Source: Grammothele lineata (Eukaryota; Basidiomycota; Agaricomycetes; Polyporales; Polyporaceae). From it: a DNA stretch of 64,000 nt. The notes under the pieces are model-generated. The model saw only the letters and a list, made by a program, of their open reading frames with translations. It did not search any database and was not told where the DNA came from. This document shows positions 24,077-34,459 of this stretch, one piece after another. The stretch is from assembly GCA_002150815.3 (NCBI GenBank), contig NDFF03000026.1:186001-250000 (forward strand), given 5' to 3'. How positions within the stretch are numbered: position 1 is the first letter of the stretch; every line of letters starts with the position of its first letter. Both the position numbers and the translations under genes were made by a program.

Positions 24077-26647
24077 CTAAAATGACGCAAAGAACGCCGA
24101 TCCCTGTTCGACCTCTCTAACTGCCGACGGGTTCTCCGAGAGCATGTCGGAGTACATCATAATGTTCATTTTCGAGCCTTCGAATACGAAGTCGACGTCG
24201 GCGGTAGCACCTTGTTTGCCATGTCTTCATCCGTGCGGGTTGAATGAAAGGAGATTGTTAGCTATGAGCGCGTAGTGCGTGGCGCTGGTAAAGGCTTACC
24301 TGTGCTCCAGATGTTGTTGCATTGTGTAGGCGTGACTCGTTATGTGGCCGCACCACGTGCAAGAATACTTGCCTTGCGAAGTGTGTAGACCTTTGGAAGC
24401 AGACTTCTCCTGCAATTCGCAGACGATAACTGCGTGCTCATCAGCAACGCGATCCCAGTGAGGAATCTCGCCCTTGGAGAGGGTCCTATGCAAGCGGCTA
24501 TCATGGTGAACCTGTCAAGATTGTGACGAACGTCGTGAATGATGAGGTTCTGAAGTTCCAAGAAGAGTATATGTAGGAATACTTACCGCGCCCTCCCAAT
24601 CAAACACCATCTGTTTGACGAGATGGGAGCACAAGCGGCACCGCACACGCGCCTTGCACGCGTCCATATCGGCCAATGTGGCCTTGAGCGGGTCCAGGCC
24701 GTAGGCCGTGACCAGAACGCGTATGGATTGCGACTCGATGTCGATGGCAAACTTCTTGCCGGCGGGGACACAGGTTGGGAAGTCCTCAGCGACTGCCATG
24801 TACTTCAGGTACTCTCGGAGTTCACGTTCGTACTTCCCCGGACATTCCAGAGTTCCTATCATATCACAGCGGTGTAGAGCAACAGCCGGCCACCGCAGGC
24901 CAGCATTGCACCGTTGACACCTGAACTTCGTGATGGCTAAGCCGAGAATCTCCGCGTCAGAGATATCATCTGCGTCTTTTAGCCCGTCGCGAGCAAGAGT
25001 CGCAAAGTCGGCTGTACACCGGTCCGCCCATTCTTCTGTCAATCGTGGAAACAGGGCAGGCACCGTGCCAGCGATGGTGGCGGCAAGGTCTTCCGGGCCG
25101 TCAGCGGTCGACTCGAGGATTTCACGCACTTCTGGTGCTAGCGCGTAGTCGGCGAACCCGCCTATGAGCTGGAAACCGGTGCCGGGGGCGTACCGAGACT
25201 TTCGATAGCTTTCGAATGCCACTTTGAGATGACCAAAGCGAGGCCTGATAAGATCGCGGTATTCTTCGGAAATTCGCTGTTCGCGGGCGCGCTCCATAAA
25301 CTCAATGACCGTCTCGCGGATGGTGTTCCAGCCTGAGAATTTAATACGTATTAGAAAAGGACTATAGCCAGAGCCGATGGTCACAGACTGCTCACCTTTC
25401 TCAGTTAACTTCGTGGTGCGATTGATCACATCGAGATTGGTTAATTGATCAATCTGTTTGTCGCGCATCCGGTCGAGTTCGTCGTCCCAACCTTCTTCTC
25501 TGAGTCGCTCAAGGACCCTAATTGTATGCGTATCAGAATTCGCGGCACGTCATAAACCAATAGAAATTCGCATACGCCCAATAACGTTCAGTCTTCAACT
25601 GGTCCTTCTCTGCTGCCTTTGCTGACTGCATGGCTTCTTGCCAGCCATGGATCTCCTCTGTATGCTGTATTACGCAAGTCTGATTAACATCCAAACCCAA
25701 GCGTCCGGAGAAGCAGTTTAGCAAAAACCTGGATGAGGCGCGTTACAAGCTCCTGCCGCTCCCGAACAAACTTCTGTCTCGCCTCCGAATCCGTTATATC
25801 CGCATATCTCTGTTTGAACTCATTAAGTTCTGGTTTATGGACGAATGTCCGTAAGTGGCGTCTAGGGTGTTGGTCAGCATGCAAATCCCCAGTTCGACAG
25901 ACTTCACTTACCCTTGTTTAAGCGAGTATGTCGGAACAACGGCAGGCATAGCTACATGATAGGCTACAGAGAAGACAAGCGCATGGTGACTGGCGACGAA
26001 TTCTTGCAACCTGGTACGATGTAGCCACGTTGTAAACGATGACAACTGCTCTCGGACCGAAACCGGCACGACTCACATGTTTGCTTTACAAGAGCGACAG
26101 TATCTCGCATATATTGGACAGAGAAGTACGTGATTTCCGGCCTTCCCGCAATTCTAGCAGTATTGCTCAATTCGACTGGGCGCAAACAGGCGAGCCGACG
26201 ACACTCACATGACAATGGGTGAAAAACAGGAGATTGGCGTAGGCGGGTTCGCTCATATGCGGGGGGATGTCTGGAAGACCTTCGACTTGAGACCTAGCTG
26301 CCTTCCAAAACGGAGCAGTGCTACGGTCCAAGAGAACTCGTCGAAAATCCTTGCTCGTCCTTGCTAGATTCAGGAGGTCCTGCGGATGAAGGACACGGAA
26401 AATCTGAGGGCAATGTCGTCAGATAAGAGCATAATAACCGCAATCAGCCTGAAGTTCTAACCTCAAATAGCACATCGAATGGCATATTGGGCATATTTTC
26501 GAGCCCACCGCGTCGTCCTCGCACGTTACGACGCGTGCTAATCGCGTCCGAACTGGGGCCGGATGCAATCTGGCCCTGGGGAGCGGGACTGCTTCCATTG
26601 ACGGCCTTGGATGCAGGCGTTTTCTTGGCTTTCTTGCGTGGAGGCAT
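24077..26647 (-). CDS. F-box protein with C-terminal zinc-finger-like motifs, copy 2
   Basis: Second tandem member. It starts MPPRKKAKKTPASKAVNG and has the F-box NMPFDVLFE|IFRVLHPQDLLNLARTS. Then come PPHMSEPAYANLLFFTHC, ARYCRSC, HKPELNEF, HTEEIHGWQ, REEGWDDEL, GWNTIRETVIEFMER and YAPGTGFQLIGGFADYA. The putative metal motifs are FRCQRCNAGLRWPAVALHRC, CRLCSHLV and CTWCGHITSHAYTMQQHLEHRHG. The last is a C2H2 pattern completed by a histidine in the next exon. The protein ends VEQGSAFFASF, stop at 24077-24079. About ten exons, all in frame. The equivalent of the GC-donor intron in copy 1 has a normal GT donor here. The start is the first ATG, followed by a basic, probably nuclear, N-terminus. 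Confidence 0.85.
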
Positions 26648-27222
26648 CGGTTACGCACTTTCGTAAGGGTTTAATTGGCTGTCACAACAGCGATGGTTGA
26701 AGGCAAGAGATGGGCGTCAATTTGACGCGCCACTGACAGTGAGAGGCGCGTCGTGTTTCAATCTCGTGACAACATCCCGTTTAGGGAAATTGACGACGTC
26801 ATAGCAATGTCGCAGCCGGAAGGCTTGTGTCTGAGGACACGCACATCTCCTGCTTTCAAGCTTCATGGTCAACGTGTCTCTGCTGGTCAGTTTGGCCAGC
26901 CGGCGCCGAATCAAGATAGCGTTCTTTTCCGTCGAGGAATGCTCAGTGCTATACTGAGGCTACTTACTGACTCGGAGTGCTATTAAGGTCGGATCCGTGG
27001 CAGGCACGGCGACGGTGGCTTGTCCGGCCCTTGATCAGTAACAGCGCTCGTCAGGTGCCATTTTGTTCTACGCACTGCTGACGCGTCAACTCATCAACAT
27101 ATTTTCGCAGCTACCGAAGCGTATCGTGCGAACAAGTCACAACGTCTCAACGAAACTGATACAGGTCACGATAGATCATTCTGCAAGCCTACTCGTACAC
27201 AAGCATGAACATAACGCGCGAG
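26648..27222. other. Promoter region of F-box copy 2 and spacer
   Basis: 575 bp without a gene between the start of copy 2 and the displaced 3' end of copy 3. The palindrome at 26714-26728 is its only clear feature. Confidence 0.6.
26714..26728. promoter_or_regulatory. Conserved 15-bp palindrome upstream of F-box copy 2
   Basis: GCGTCAATTTGACGC, identical to 23428-23442 and embedded in the same flanks, 67 bp upstream of ATG 26647. A degenerate version (GCGCGAGTTTGACTGCGC) lies about 80 bp upstream of F-box copy 3, near 30810-30828. Confidence 0.5.
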
Positions 27223-27297
27223 TTAGAAGGAAGCAAAGAATGCAAGCCCATCTTGGACCTCCTGGATTGTTTCTGCGGTCTTCGAGTCGGCCAAATA
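27223..27297 (-). pseudogene. Displaced 3' end of F-box copy 3
   Basis: Encodes YLADSKTAETIQEV and QDGLAFFASF, then TAA at 27223-27225. These residues continue exactly from the end of the interrupted last exon at 28261. The fragment is separated from its gene by the foldback element and is no longer translated with it. Confidence 0.85.
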
Positions 27298-27559
27298 GTA
27301 CTCATGCTGACGTAAAGTGTTTGCACACGTGAGCGCCCGACCATCTGCGCCCCGTCCTGTCGAGACTTGTCGCCACGATTATTCGACGGATATTCATCCT
27401 GAGCCCACGCAAGTAGACATACAGTGTAATGTATATATCTTCGACGTATCTGTGCCGTGATTTGGTTTTGGGACGAAGACTGAGCTGCGGGGCACTGGGA
27501 ACAAATGAGCAGGGGGAAAATCGAGAGTATGCCTGCTGTATGACGAAAATCTCGGGCAT
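27298..27559. repeat. Left terminal inverted repeat of the foldback element
   Basis: 262 bp, starting GTACTCATGCTGACGTAAAG and ending in GGGCAT. It is identical to the reverse complement of the right arm. Confidence 0.95.
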
Positions 27560-27998
27560 GATTCATGTTCTGTCTATGAAACTAAGTGTGCATACTCTTA
27601 GTGCAATGGAGCATGTTGAATCAGTGCGAAAATGACGGTTCAGTAGCTCAAAGTGCAAGAAACTCTCTGCTGGTTCCCAGTGCTGTTCTAATGCTGCGTC
27701 AAATCAGAGATTATCAGAGTGAATGTTGCTCAATTTCGTACTATGAAGCGTCTGGCTTGATTCTGCGTCATTGAGATGCTTTTTGCAGTCATTGGAGACG
27801 AAAAATCAGGGCTGAAGCTCGAGAGAAAGAACTTTTAAAGGTTCTCTAATCAACATCGTGTATAAACGCTATTCCGGGTTTGTGTGGTTGCAGGTAGATC
27901 TTCTCGCAGGCAAACAATTTCAGGGAAGTTGTTGCTGCTATGTCTTCTAATATATTTGAGAACAATGTATGCTTAGTTTCCGTGATAGAATGTTCATT

Positions 27999-28260
27999 AT
28001 GCCCGAGATTTTCGTCATACAGCAGGCATACTCTCGATTTTCCCCCTGCTCATTTGTTCCCAGTGCCCCGCAGCTCAGTCTTCGTCCCAAAACCAAATCA
28101 CGGCACAGATACGTCGAAGATATATACATTACACTGTATGTCTACTTGCGTGGGCTCAGGATGAATATCCGTCGAATAATCGTGGCGACAAGTCTCGACA
28201 GGACGGGGCGCAGATGGTCGGGCGCTCACGTGTGCAAACACTTTACGTCAGCATGAGTAC
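27999..28260. repeat. Right terminal inverted repeat of the foldback element
   Basis: 262 bp, reverse complement of 27298-27559 without a mismatch. It supplies the new stop codon of F-box copy 3 at 28248-28250. Confidence 0.95.
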
Positions 28261-30730
28261 ATCTTGATCCCGGGTTTGGGTCTCCTTTCTAGGGTGAAAT
28301 CCACGTCGATGGTGGGATCCTCTTTGGCGTGTCTTCATTCATGACGTCAATGAGGTCAAACTGTCAGATACGGAATGAGATATCAAACAAGAATAGCTCA
28401 CTTATGTTGGAGATGACTCCGCACCGCTGTTACTCCGTAGTGCCGTTCACCGCACCAGGTACAGGTATGCATGCCATATCGTTCGTCGTGTCTGCGAATA
28501 GCGACCGCGTTCTGCAGCTCGCGGACAGTGGCCGCATGCTCCTCGGAGACGCGCTCCCAATGAGGTGTACTGCTCTCAGGGAGTGCGTCATGTTCCGCTT
28601 TGTCGTGAGCGATCTGTAACGACCATGGAGAAGATCATGAGCGACGTCGAGGCTGCGGGTTGTGAAAACAGTCCCATGAGTACTCACTGCATCCCGCCAG
28701 TCGAATACTATCCGCAACGCACTGTCGGCACACGAGCGGCACCAAACTCGTGCACCGCACGCATCCAGGTGAGCTGGCGTGGCGTTGAGAGGATCTAGAC
28801 CGCAGGCGACCACTAGTGCGCGTAGGTTACGCGAGAACTTGCTGACCGTCACCCGCCCTTCGGCAAAGTCTGAGTAAGGCGATTGTTGTGTAGCGTGCGT
28901 CCGCCGGAGATATTCTCGAAGTTCTTGTTGGTAGATGTCTCCGCCGTATTCCCATCTTCTGAGACAGCGATGTTCCATGACGGAAGGCCATGTCATCTGG
29001 TCTGCAGAGCATGACTCGCACTTGAACGTCGTGATAGCAAGGCTAAGAACTTCGACATCCCGTACACCGTCCGCGTCTCGAATCTCGTTGCGGGCAAGGG
29101 TTGCGAATGCCGCCATCCGTTGGGCAGCCAGCTCGTCTGCCAATTCCGGTAAAAGGGCGGAGAGTTTCGCGACGAGGACGTCTTCGGGGGAGTCGTCGGC
29201 CGCATTCTCGAGAATGGCACGAACCGCAGGCATCATGGCATAATCTATGAAGTCACCAATGAGCCGCAGGGAAGCACCAGACGCATACAGCGGCTGCCGG
29301 TATCTGTCGAATGCTGTCTTGAACTGGGCAAATCGAAGAGCAATCATCTCGCTGTACTCCAAGGCCATCCGTTCGTCACGGATTTCCTCCATAAACTCAA
29401 CGACTGTCTCGCGGATAGTGTTCCAACCTAAGCAGGGGTCATGAGTTAGGAACACGATTTGATGTCGAGGGCAATTGATGGCTGACCTTTGTCAGTCAGC
29501 TTGGATGTCCGAGAGACTCCGTCGAGATAGAACAGTTCCTCCATATCTTCATCACCCATCATGTCCAGTTCCTCACCCCATCCTTCGTCTTGAAGCCGCT
29601 CGAGAACCCTGCTCATATACGTATGAAGGTCTGAAGCGCGCCGTATACAGCAACAATAGAACGTACGCTTCGAAACGCTCCGACTTCAATGTTTGGTTCT
29701 CCAGCGCCTTCGCCTCTTTGACCTCACTTTGCCACTCCTGGATCTTCTTCGTGTGCTGTAACGGGTTAGTTAGCCTCACAAGCATTTGTGACATAAACAC
29801 GCGACAAGACACACCTGGTTGGCAAGTATAACATACTGTTTTTGAGCCTGAACGAACTTTTCCCTCTCGTCTAGACTGATAGACGGCTTCAAGTGTCGCT
29901 TAGCAGTCTCGATCTCGGGTTTGTGATAAAATGTCTCCCAAAATTTCCTGCAAGCTTCGTCAGAGGGTGGAATGTTAGCCAGTGGATGTTCGCGCACCCT
30001 TGCTTCAACTCGACAGCGGGAAGAATGGCAGGCAGAGTCGCGCTGTTCTCCTTGAGAATGGCAACAAAACTGTATACGTCACAAGAAGAGTCCGACAACA
30101 ACCTACGGTCAGAGCAAGTTATAAGCATAAATTTAAGTAGATAATGGACGTGACTGACATCTTCGACTTGCATGCGCTACAATATCTGGCGTAGATAGGG
30201 AGAAGAAGGGGAGAATTTCCTCGCTTGAAGCAGTTCTACGCTTCGCGTGTCAATTTGATCCGTGACGGGCAGCCCGCGACGAGCAGGAGATACGAAGACT
30301 CACATGACAATAGTTGAAGAAGAGCAAGTTCGCGTAAGCAGGCTCACTTATGGGAGGCAGGAGGTCGGGAATTCCATGGTGAGATCGAGCCTCCCTCCAA
30401 AACGGAGTGCTACTGCGGTGCATGAGGACTCTACGAAAATCTTTGCTCGTCCTGGCTAGATTCAGGAGGTCTTGCGGATGAAGAACACTAAAGATCTGCG
30501 ATGAGGTGAGGTTAAGCTACCGAGGAGGCCGAATATCAAAGTGCAAGTACCTCAAACAGCACATCAAGGGGCAAGTTCGGCATATCTTGCAGGCCCCCTC
30601 GCCGACCTCGCACATTGCGGCTGGTGGTCGGGGGGCCGGCGGCGGCGGCGTTGTTGTCCTCACGAACGGCATTACTTCGCCTAGTGGCTTTGGAGACGTG
30701 TACGTTCTTGACTTTCTTTCTCGGAGGCAT
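28248..30730 (-). CDS. F-box protein copy 3, C-terminus truncated by the foldback element
   Basis: Third tandem member, starting MPPRKKVKNVHVSKATRR. F-box: NLPLDVLFE|IFSVLHPQDLLNLARTS. Then PPISEPAYANLLFFNYCH, ARYCSAC, YHKPEIETA, HTKKIQEWQ, QDEGWGEEL and GWNTIRETVVEFMEE. The metal-type motifs are FKCESCSADQMTWPSVMEHRC, CRSCADSA and CTWCG...HLQHKHA. All exons upstream of the insertion are open and splice normally. The last exon reads VDFTLERRPKPGIKMY and then enters the right arm of the foldback element, which adds Ser-Cys and a TGA at 28248-28250. About 24 family-conserved residues are lost. Because F-box and finger motifs remain, a functional truncated protein is possible. I call it a gene rather than a pseudogene with reservation. 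Confidence 0.75.
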
Positions 30731-31569
30731 GTTCGTTTGCGTCCTCTCGGAGGTGGTGAGCGGCAGGTTATGCAGCAGCGCCGGTGGTCGAGACTCGAAG
30801 CAAAGAGCAGCGCGAGTTTGACTGCGCGCTTAGTGCTCACCCATTGTTCGCGCATCGCGTTCTGATCTCGTGACCTCGGATCACCTTCCATTTAGAGCGA
30901 CCGCGCAAATGCTATGCCCGCTGGCAGCTTCTCGAGACTCCAGTTTGTCTCCAGTTGCTCTTCCTGTCATATTCCATTGTAAGTCGATGAAACTCCTCTA
31001 TTTGATTGGGAAATTGACGAGTGATGAACGTGCTTGGAACAACAGCCACTTGTTATCACGGGGGTGTCAACTTCATACTGTGTTCATGTTCTTGCACAGT
31101 GGGTATCCCGCTTCTGTGTTCTCGTAGTTTCCGCGCGACACTCTGATGCCCCGCTATATAGCCTATATAACAACCTCGATCCAGGCGCCATACCATCCCG
31201 CAAAAAGGTTGTAGCCGGAATTAGTCCGAACTCTTTGACATCGACAAGATTGACCCTAGTCTCGTGATGACTCTGGCTAACATGCGCTTACTCTGCCGTC
31301 AATGGGTTCACTCAAACGGATCATTTACCAATCTGAAGGGCGTTTTGCCAGCATGGAATACGAAGTCGAATAGCGGTCTGGACAACTCGATGCCGTACGT
31401 CGCCAAGTAAAGCCGCCTCAATGCTCTGGCCGTCCCTGAATTCGCCGTTGCTCTTATGGGGGCCATAGGCAAGCTGAAGCTGGCGGGCATCGTCCGGTGG
31501 TCAGCGCATCCTCGCCGTGCGTAGGGCACTTCCACTTTCCCCCGTCGTCTTCCTCGCTTTGTTTTCGTT
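30731..31569. other. Intergenic between F-box copy 3 and GH16 copy 2
   Basis: About 840 bp with divergent promoters. Near 30810-30828 is a degenerate version of the palindrome seen upstream of F-box copies 1 and 2. Two TATA-like runs (TATATAG, TATATAA) lie at about 31155-31171, roughly 400 bp before the GH16 start, too far to be its obvious core promoter. Confidence 0.5.
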
Positions 31570-32888
31570 ATGCCCAGCCTGCTCGCCCTCTTCTCTGCCA
31601 TCCTAATCCTAAACAGCGCCGTACGCGCGCAACTGTGGACCCTCGCGGACACCTACGTTGGCCGCGATTTTCTCTCCACGTGGGAGTGGGAGACCGAGGA
31701 TGACCCCACCCACGGCCGCGTCAACTACCTCGACCTCGACGCGTCTATGGCCGCCAATCTGACCTATGGTGCGTTTTCATTGTCTCGCCTGGTTATTCCC
31801 CGGCTCGCTGACAATGTCAACAGCGAGCGGGAGCAAATTTGTGATGCGCGCGGATGCGACGCACATTGTGGAAGAGACCGCGCGGGGGCGCGACAGCGTG
31901 CGGATCCACTCTAAGAAGGCGTACATGGAATCCGTGGCCGTCCTTGACCTCGCGCATATGCCGGAGGGATGCGCGACCTGGCCCGCCTTTTGGGCGCTCA
32001 GCGCCAAGGGGCCTTGGCCTGCTGGCGGGGAGGTGGACATTATCGAGGGTACGTTAGATTTCCCAAGCAGGAATGACGAGTACAGAGGATGGATCTGATG
32101 TGTAGCCTAGGCGTGAACACGAATACGGCGAATCTTGCCTCCCTGCACACGCTCCCAAACTGTACCATGCCAGAATATAGGACCATGCTTGGGTGAGCAT
32201 CCAGTTCCTTTCTTATACCACCCGCTATCCCTGACGGCCAGGTGCGCGCGCACAGAAACGCGACCTCGGTCGACTGCGATACGAATTTCAACTTCAACCA
32301 GGGCTGCGGCGTCTCCTTCCGCACGCCGGGCTCTTACGGCGCGCCTTTCAACGCCGCGGGTGGCGGCTTCTTCGCGTTCGCGCGCACGGCCTCGGACCTT
32401 TTCGACGCGCCTCGGATACGTGTCTGGTTCTGGCGACGCAACGACCCTCGCGTTCCGTTTGAGGTGCGCTTCCCACTCCCTGGAGGCGTCTTCGCGGGTC
32501 CGACCGTAGCGTGGGGCAAGCCCGAGGCCGACTTCCCGCTCGGGAAGAGCAACTGTGACTACAAGGATCATTTCGACGCGCACCAGTTCGTGTTCGACCT
32601 GACGTTCTGCGTGAGTGCGGTTCTACTCACGGGGAGTGGATTGGGCGATGCGCTGACTGCTATTATCCAACATTGTAGGGCGACTGGGCTGGGAGTCCCT
32701 CCGTGTATGACGCTACTGGCTGCCCCGCCAACTGCACTAACTGTGAGTACCTGACATTGACTGTGCAAGACGTCGCGTGCAGAGTCCGGAGACTGACTCG
32801 TGTTCATTCAGTCGTCGACAATAACCCTGAAGCATTTGCGGAAGCGTATTGGGAGGTCAATGGGCTGCACATCTACACCCCATTGTGA
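31570..32888 (+). CDS. Secreted GH16 endo-beta-glucanase (laminarinase type), copy 2
   Basis: Paralog of the gene at 18084 with matching exon structure. Signal peptide MPSLLALFSAILILNSAVRA, then QLWTLADTYVGRDF. Catalytic ExDxxE motif in GGEVDIIEG at about 32024-32050. Other blocks are HGRVNYLD, KFVMRAD, GRDSVRIHSKKAY, WPAFWAL, NLASLHTLPNCTMPE, NQGCGVSF, FNAAGGGFFAFAR and HFDAHQFVFDLTFC. It ends WEVNGLHIYTPL, stop at 32886-32888. It lacks the Gly/Ser-rich insertion of copy 1, so this is probably the more typical form. N-glycosylation sequons such as NLT and NCT are visible. It is probably secreted and acts on beta-1,3(4)-glucan. Confidence 0.92.
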
Positions 32889-33252
32889 ATGTGTACCGTA
32901 CTACTCGACTCTCCTTTCCCCCCGCGTTCCTTTATGCGTATATCGCACGGTAGACAGCCTGCAGCGTTTTGGGTATCGACTCGTTGCTTTGACTAGGAAT
33001 ATGGTATACATAGGGTTAATACCGTTCTTTTATCGCAATGTCGAGCAAAAAATTTGGATTATCATCGGTATTGTCAGAGCTTAGAGCTTTACCAGTCGTG
33101 GCGACCATACATACGTGCCTCGACGAGTCGGTCATATGACCCACGCTTTCGGACTGCACCCATGAGAATGGCTTACACCTCTCGTATCCGCTCCCAAGCT
33201 TACCCCCACCGCGACCCCTGCCTACCCCCACACGCACGAAGTACCTAATACA
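32889..33252. other. Intergenic
   Basis: 364 bp between the GH16 stop and the start of the next gene. No distinct signal is seen. Confidence 0.5.
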
Positions 33253-34138
33253 ATGCCCCCCGGCAAACCTACCGCACCTGACGACAATCACCCCGCTCGT
33301 GTCCCATATGTCTACCCGGAACCCGGAACGCATCCAGTGAGACAAGCCGCTCGATAGTTGAGTTCTTACTTGTTCACCCACACGCTTTCACTGCGCTCGG
33401 TAGGTCGGAGACGCTATCAGGGCTCGTCGGCCGAACGGGATCCTCCGACCGCTCGATGGTGTCTTGTGAGCGACGCCCTCGCAAATGAACACAGCAGACT
33501 TCGCGAGTAACGATGTCTCTTCCAGGTTGCATTCCGATGAATTCGCGCAGGGGTGGAATACACTGATAGGAAACGTACGGAGCAAAACCTCTCTCTCTCC
33601 AGCAATGACAGAGCTTCTCGTACGTCCATGGTTCAGTGGGCGGCGCACCTACTAGCTCACACAAGCCTCAAACCACGGTCACAGGTGCTCCGCGTAGGTA
33701 TCCTCAACAACGCCGCCTACTGCTGGTAAGCCGTACAGCCAACAATACACCAGCCTATACATGACAGGACAAATGTACGACAAACTCACGACAACCGTCT
33801 TCTCTAGGCTCAAGCACGAGCCCGTCGCACGGAAAGCAGGTCTGACCACCGAGAACCTGCGCGAGATCCGGCTCGCTCCTCCATTCCAGCTCGGGCTCAA
33901 CGGCACACCATCTTCGCTCCCGCCCGAGCTGCAGGCTGCGATGCGCCTTGCGGACGCGATGACGAAAGAGGTGAAGGTGCCGAAGGAGGTATTCGACGGC
34001 TTGCGGGTGTTCCTGGACGACAGGCAGATGGTGGAGGCCGTCGGGGCGGTGGGGGCGTATAACATGGTGTCGCGGTTCACAGTCGCCCTAAACGTTGATG
34101 GGAAAATGGAGTCGGAAGTACCTGTCCCAGCAGACTGA
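33253..34138 (+). CDS. Carboxymuconolactone decarboxylase (AhpD-like) family protein, copy 1, without signal peptide
   Basis: Small all-helical protein of the CMD/AhpD superfamily. Five introns can be placed to give about 210 residues. It starts MPPGKPTAPDDNHPARVPYV; then come DAIRARRPNGILRPLDGVLL, DEFAQGWNTLIGNVR, MTELL|VLRVGILNNAAYCW, LKHEPVARKAGLTTENLREI, PPELQAAMRLADAMTKEVKV, VFLDDRQMVEAVGAVGAYNM and VSRFTVALNVD. The W|xxHE segment with its histidine is the most conserved part of the family. No CxxC pair is present, so AhpD-type peroxidase-partner activity is not supported. No signal peptide, unlike the paralog at 38069, so it is probably cytosolic. Substrate unknown; ring-cleavage lactones are only a family-level guess. 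Confidence 0.85.
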
Positions 34139-34459
34139 GAACTATTGAGGTGGCCAGGGTCGATAGCGATGTCGCGATAGCCAGGATTGAGACAAGAAAG
34201 ACAAGCGGAAGTGTTGCACTGTGCGTACGTTCCCCAATTGTGTGTGGGATTCAGCATCCAAAGAACAATGAAGGGCGGGTGGTCTGAGTGTGGTGGTCAA
34301 CGATGAATGAGATTCGAATCGAAAGCACCGTCTCTCCTTCTGGGCAAGGGATGATCACGGGACCTCGACGCGGCGCATAAAAAGGCGCTGTGGGTGGCGG
34401 TTTCGCAATTCGACCACTCAGTACTCAGTACTGATCTACTGCTCAACATTCTTGTTTCG
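34139..34459. other. Promoter region of F-box copy 4
   Basis: 321 bp. A TATA-like box (ATAAAAAGG, 34377-34385) lies 75 bp before the chosen ATG at 34460. The palindrome found before copies 1 and 2 was not seen. Confidence 0.5.
34377..34385 (+). promoter_or_regulatory. TATA-like box of F-box copy 4
   Basis: ATAAAAAGG, 75 bp upstream of ATG 34460. An upstream in-frame extension would have to start only about 10 bp after this box, so 34460 is the more likely start. Confidence 0.45.

Larger units (their letters stand above)
27298..28260. mobile_element. Non-autonomous foldback (MITE-like) element with 262-bp inverted repeats
   Basis: Positions 27298-27559 and 27999-28260 are perfect reverse complements over 262 bp by direct reading, with 439 bp between them. 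Inward of the perfect arms the similarity continues weakly for about 40 bp, mostly transitions. The element splits the last exon of F-box copy 3. Without it, the codons before and after (ATGTAC and TATTTG) join in frame into the family's normal C-terminus. Both edges show GTAC while the rejoined site needs one copy, so the target duplication is GTAC or the TA within it. A TA duplication would fit a Tc1/mariner-type source. No transposase is encoded. The open frames of 85-95 codons inside each arm are the same sequence read outwards and probably meaningless. Confidence 0.9.

Noticed and set aside
27302..28256. Identical 85-codon protein encoded in both arms of the inverted repeat
   Set aside because: It is one sequence seen twice because the arms are perfect copies. 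It has no family features and no reason to be translated.
34300..34335. Possible tRNA T-arm (GATTCGAATC)
   Set aside because: No matching acceptor stem, anticodon arm or D-arm could be formed on either strand.
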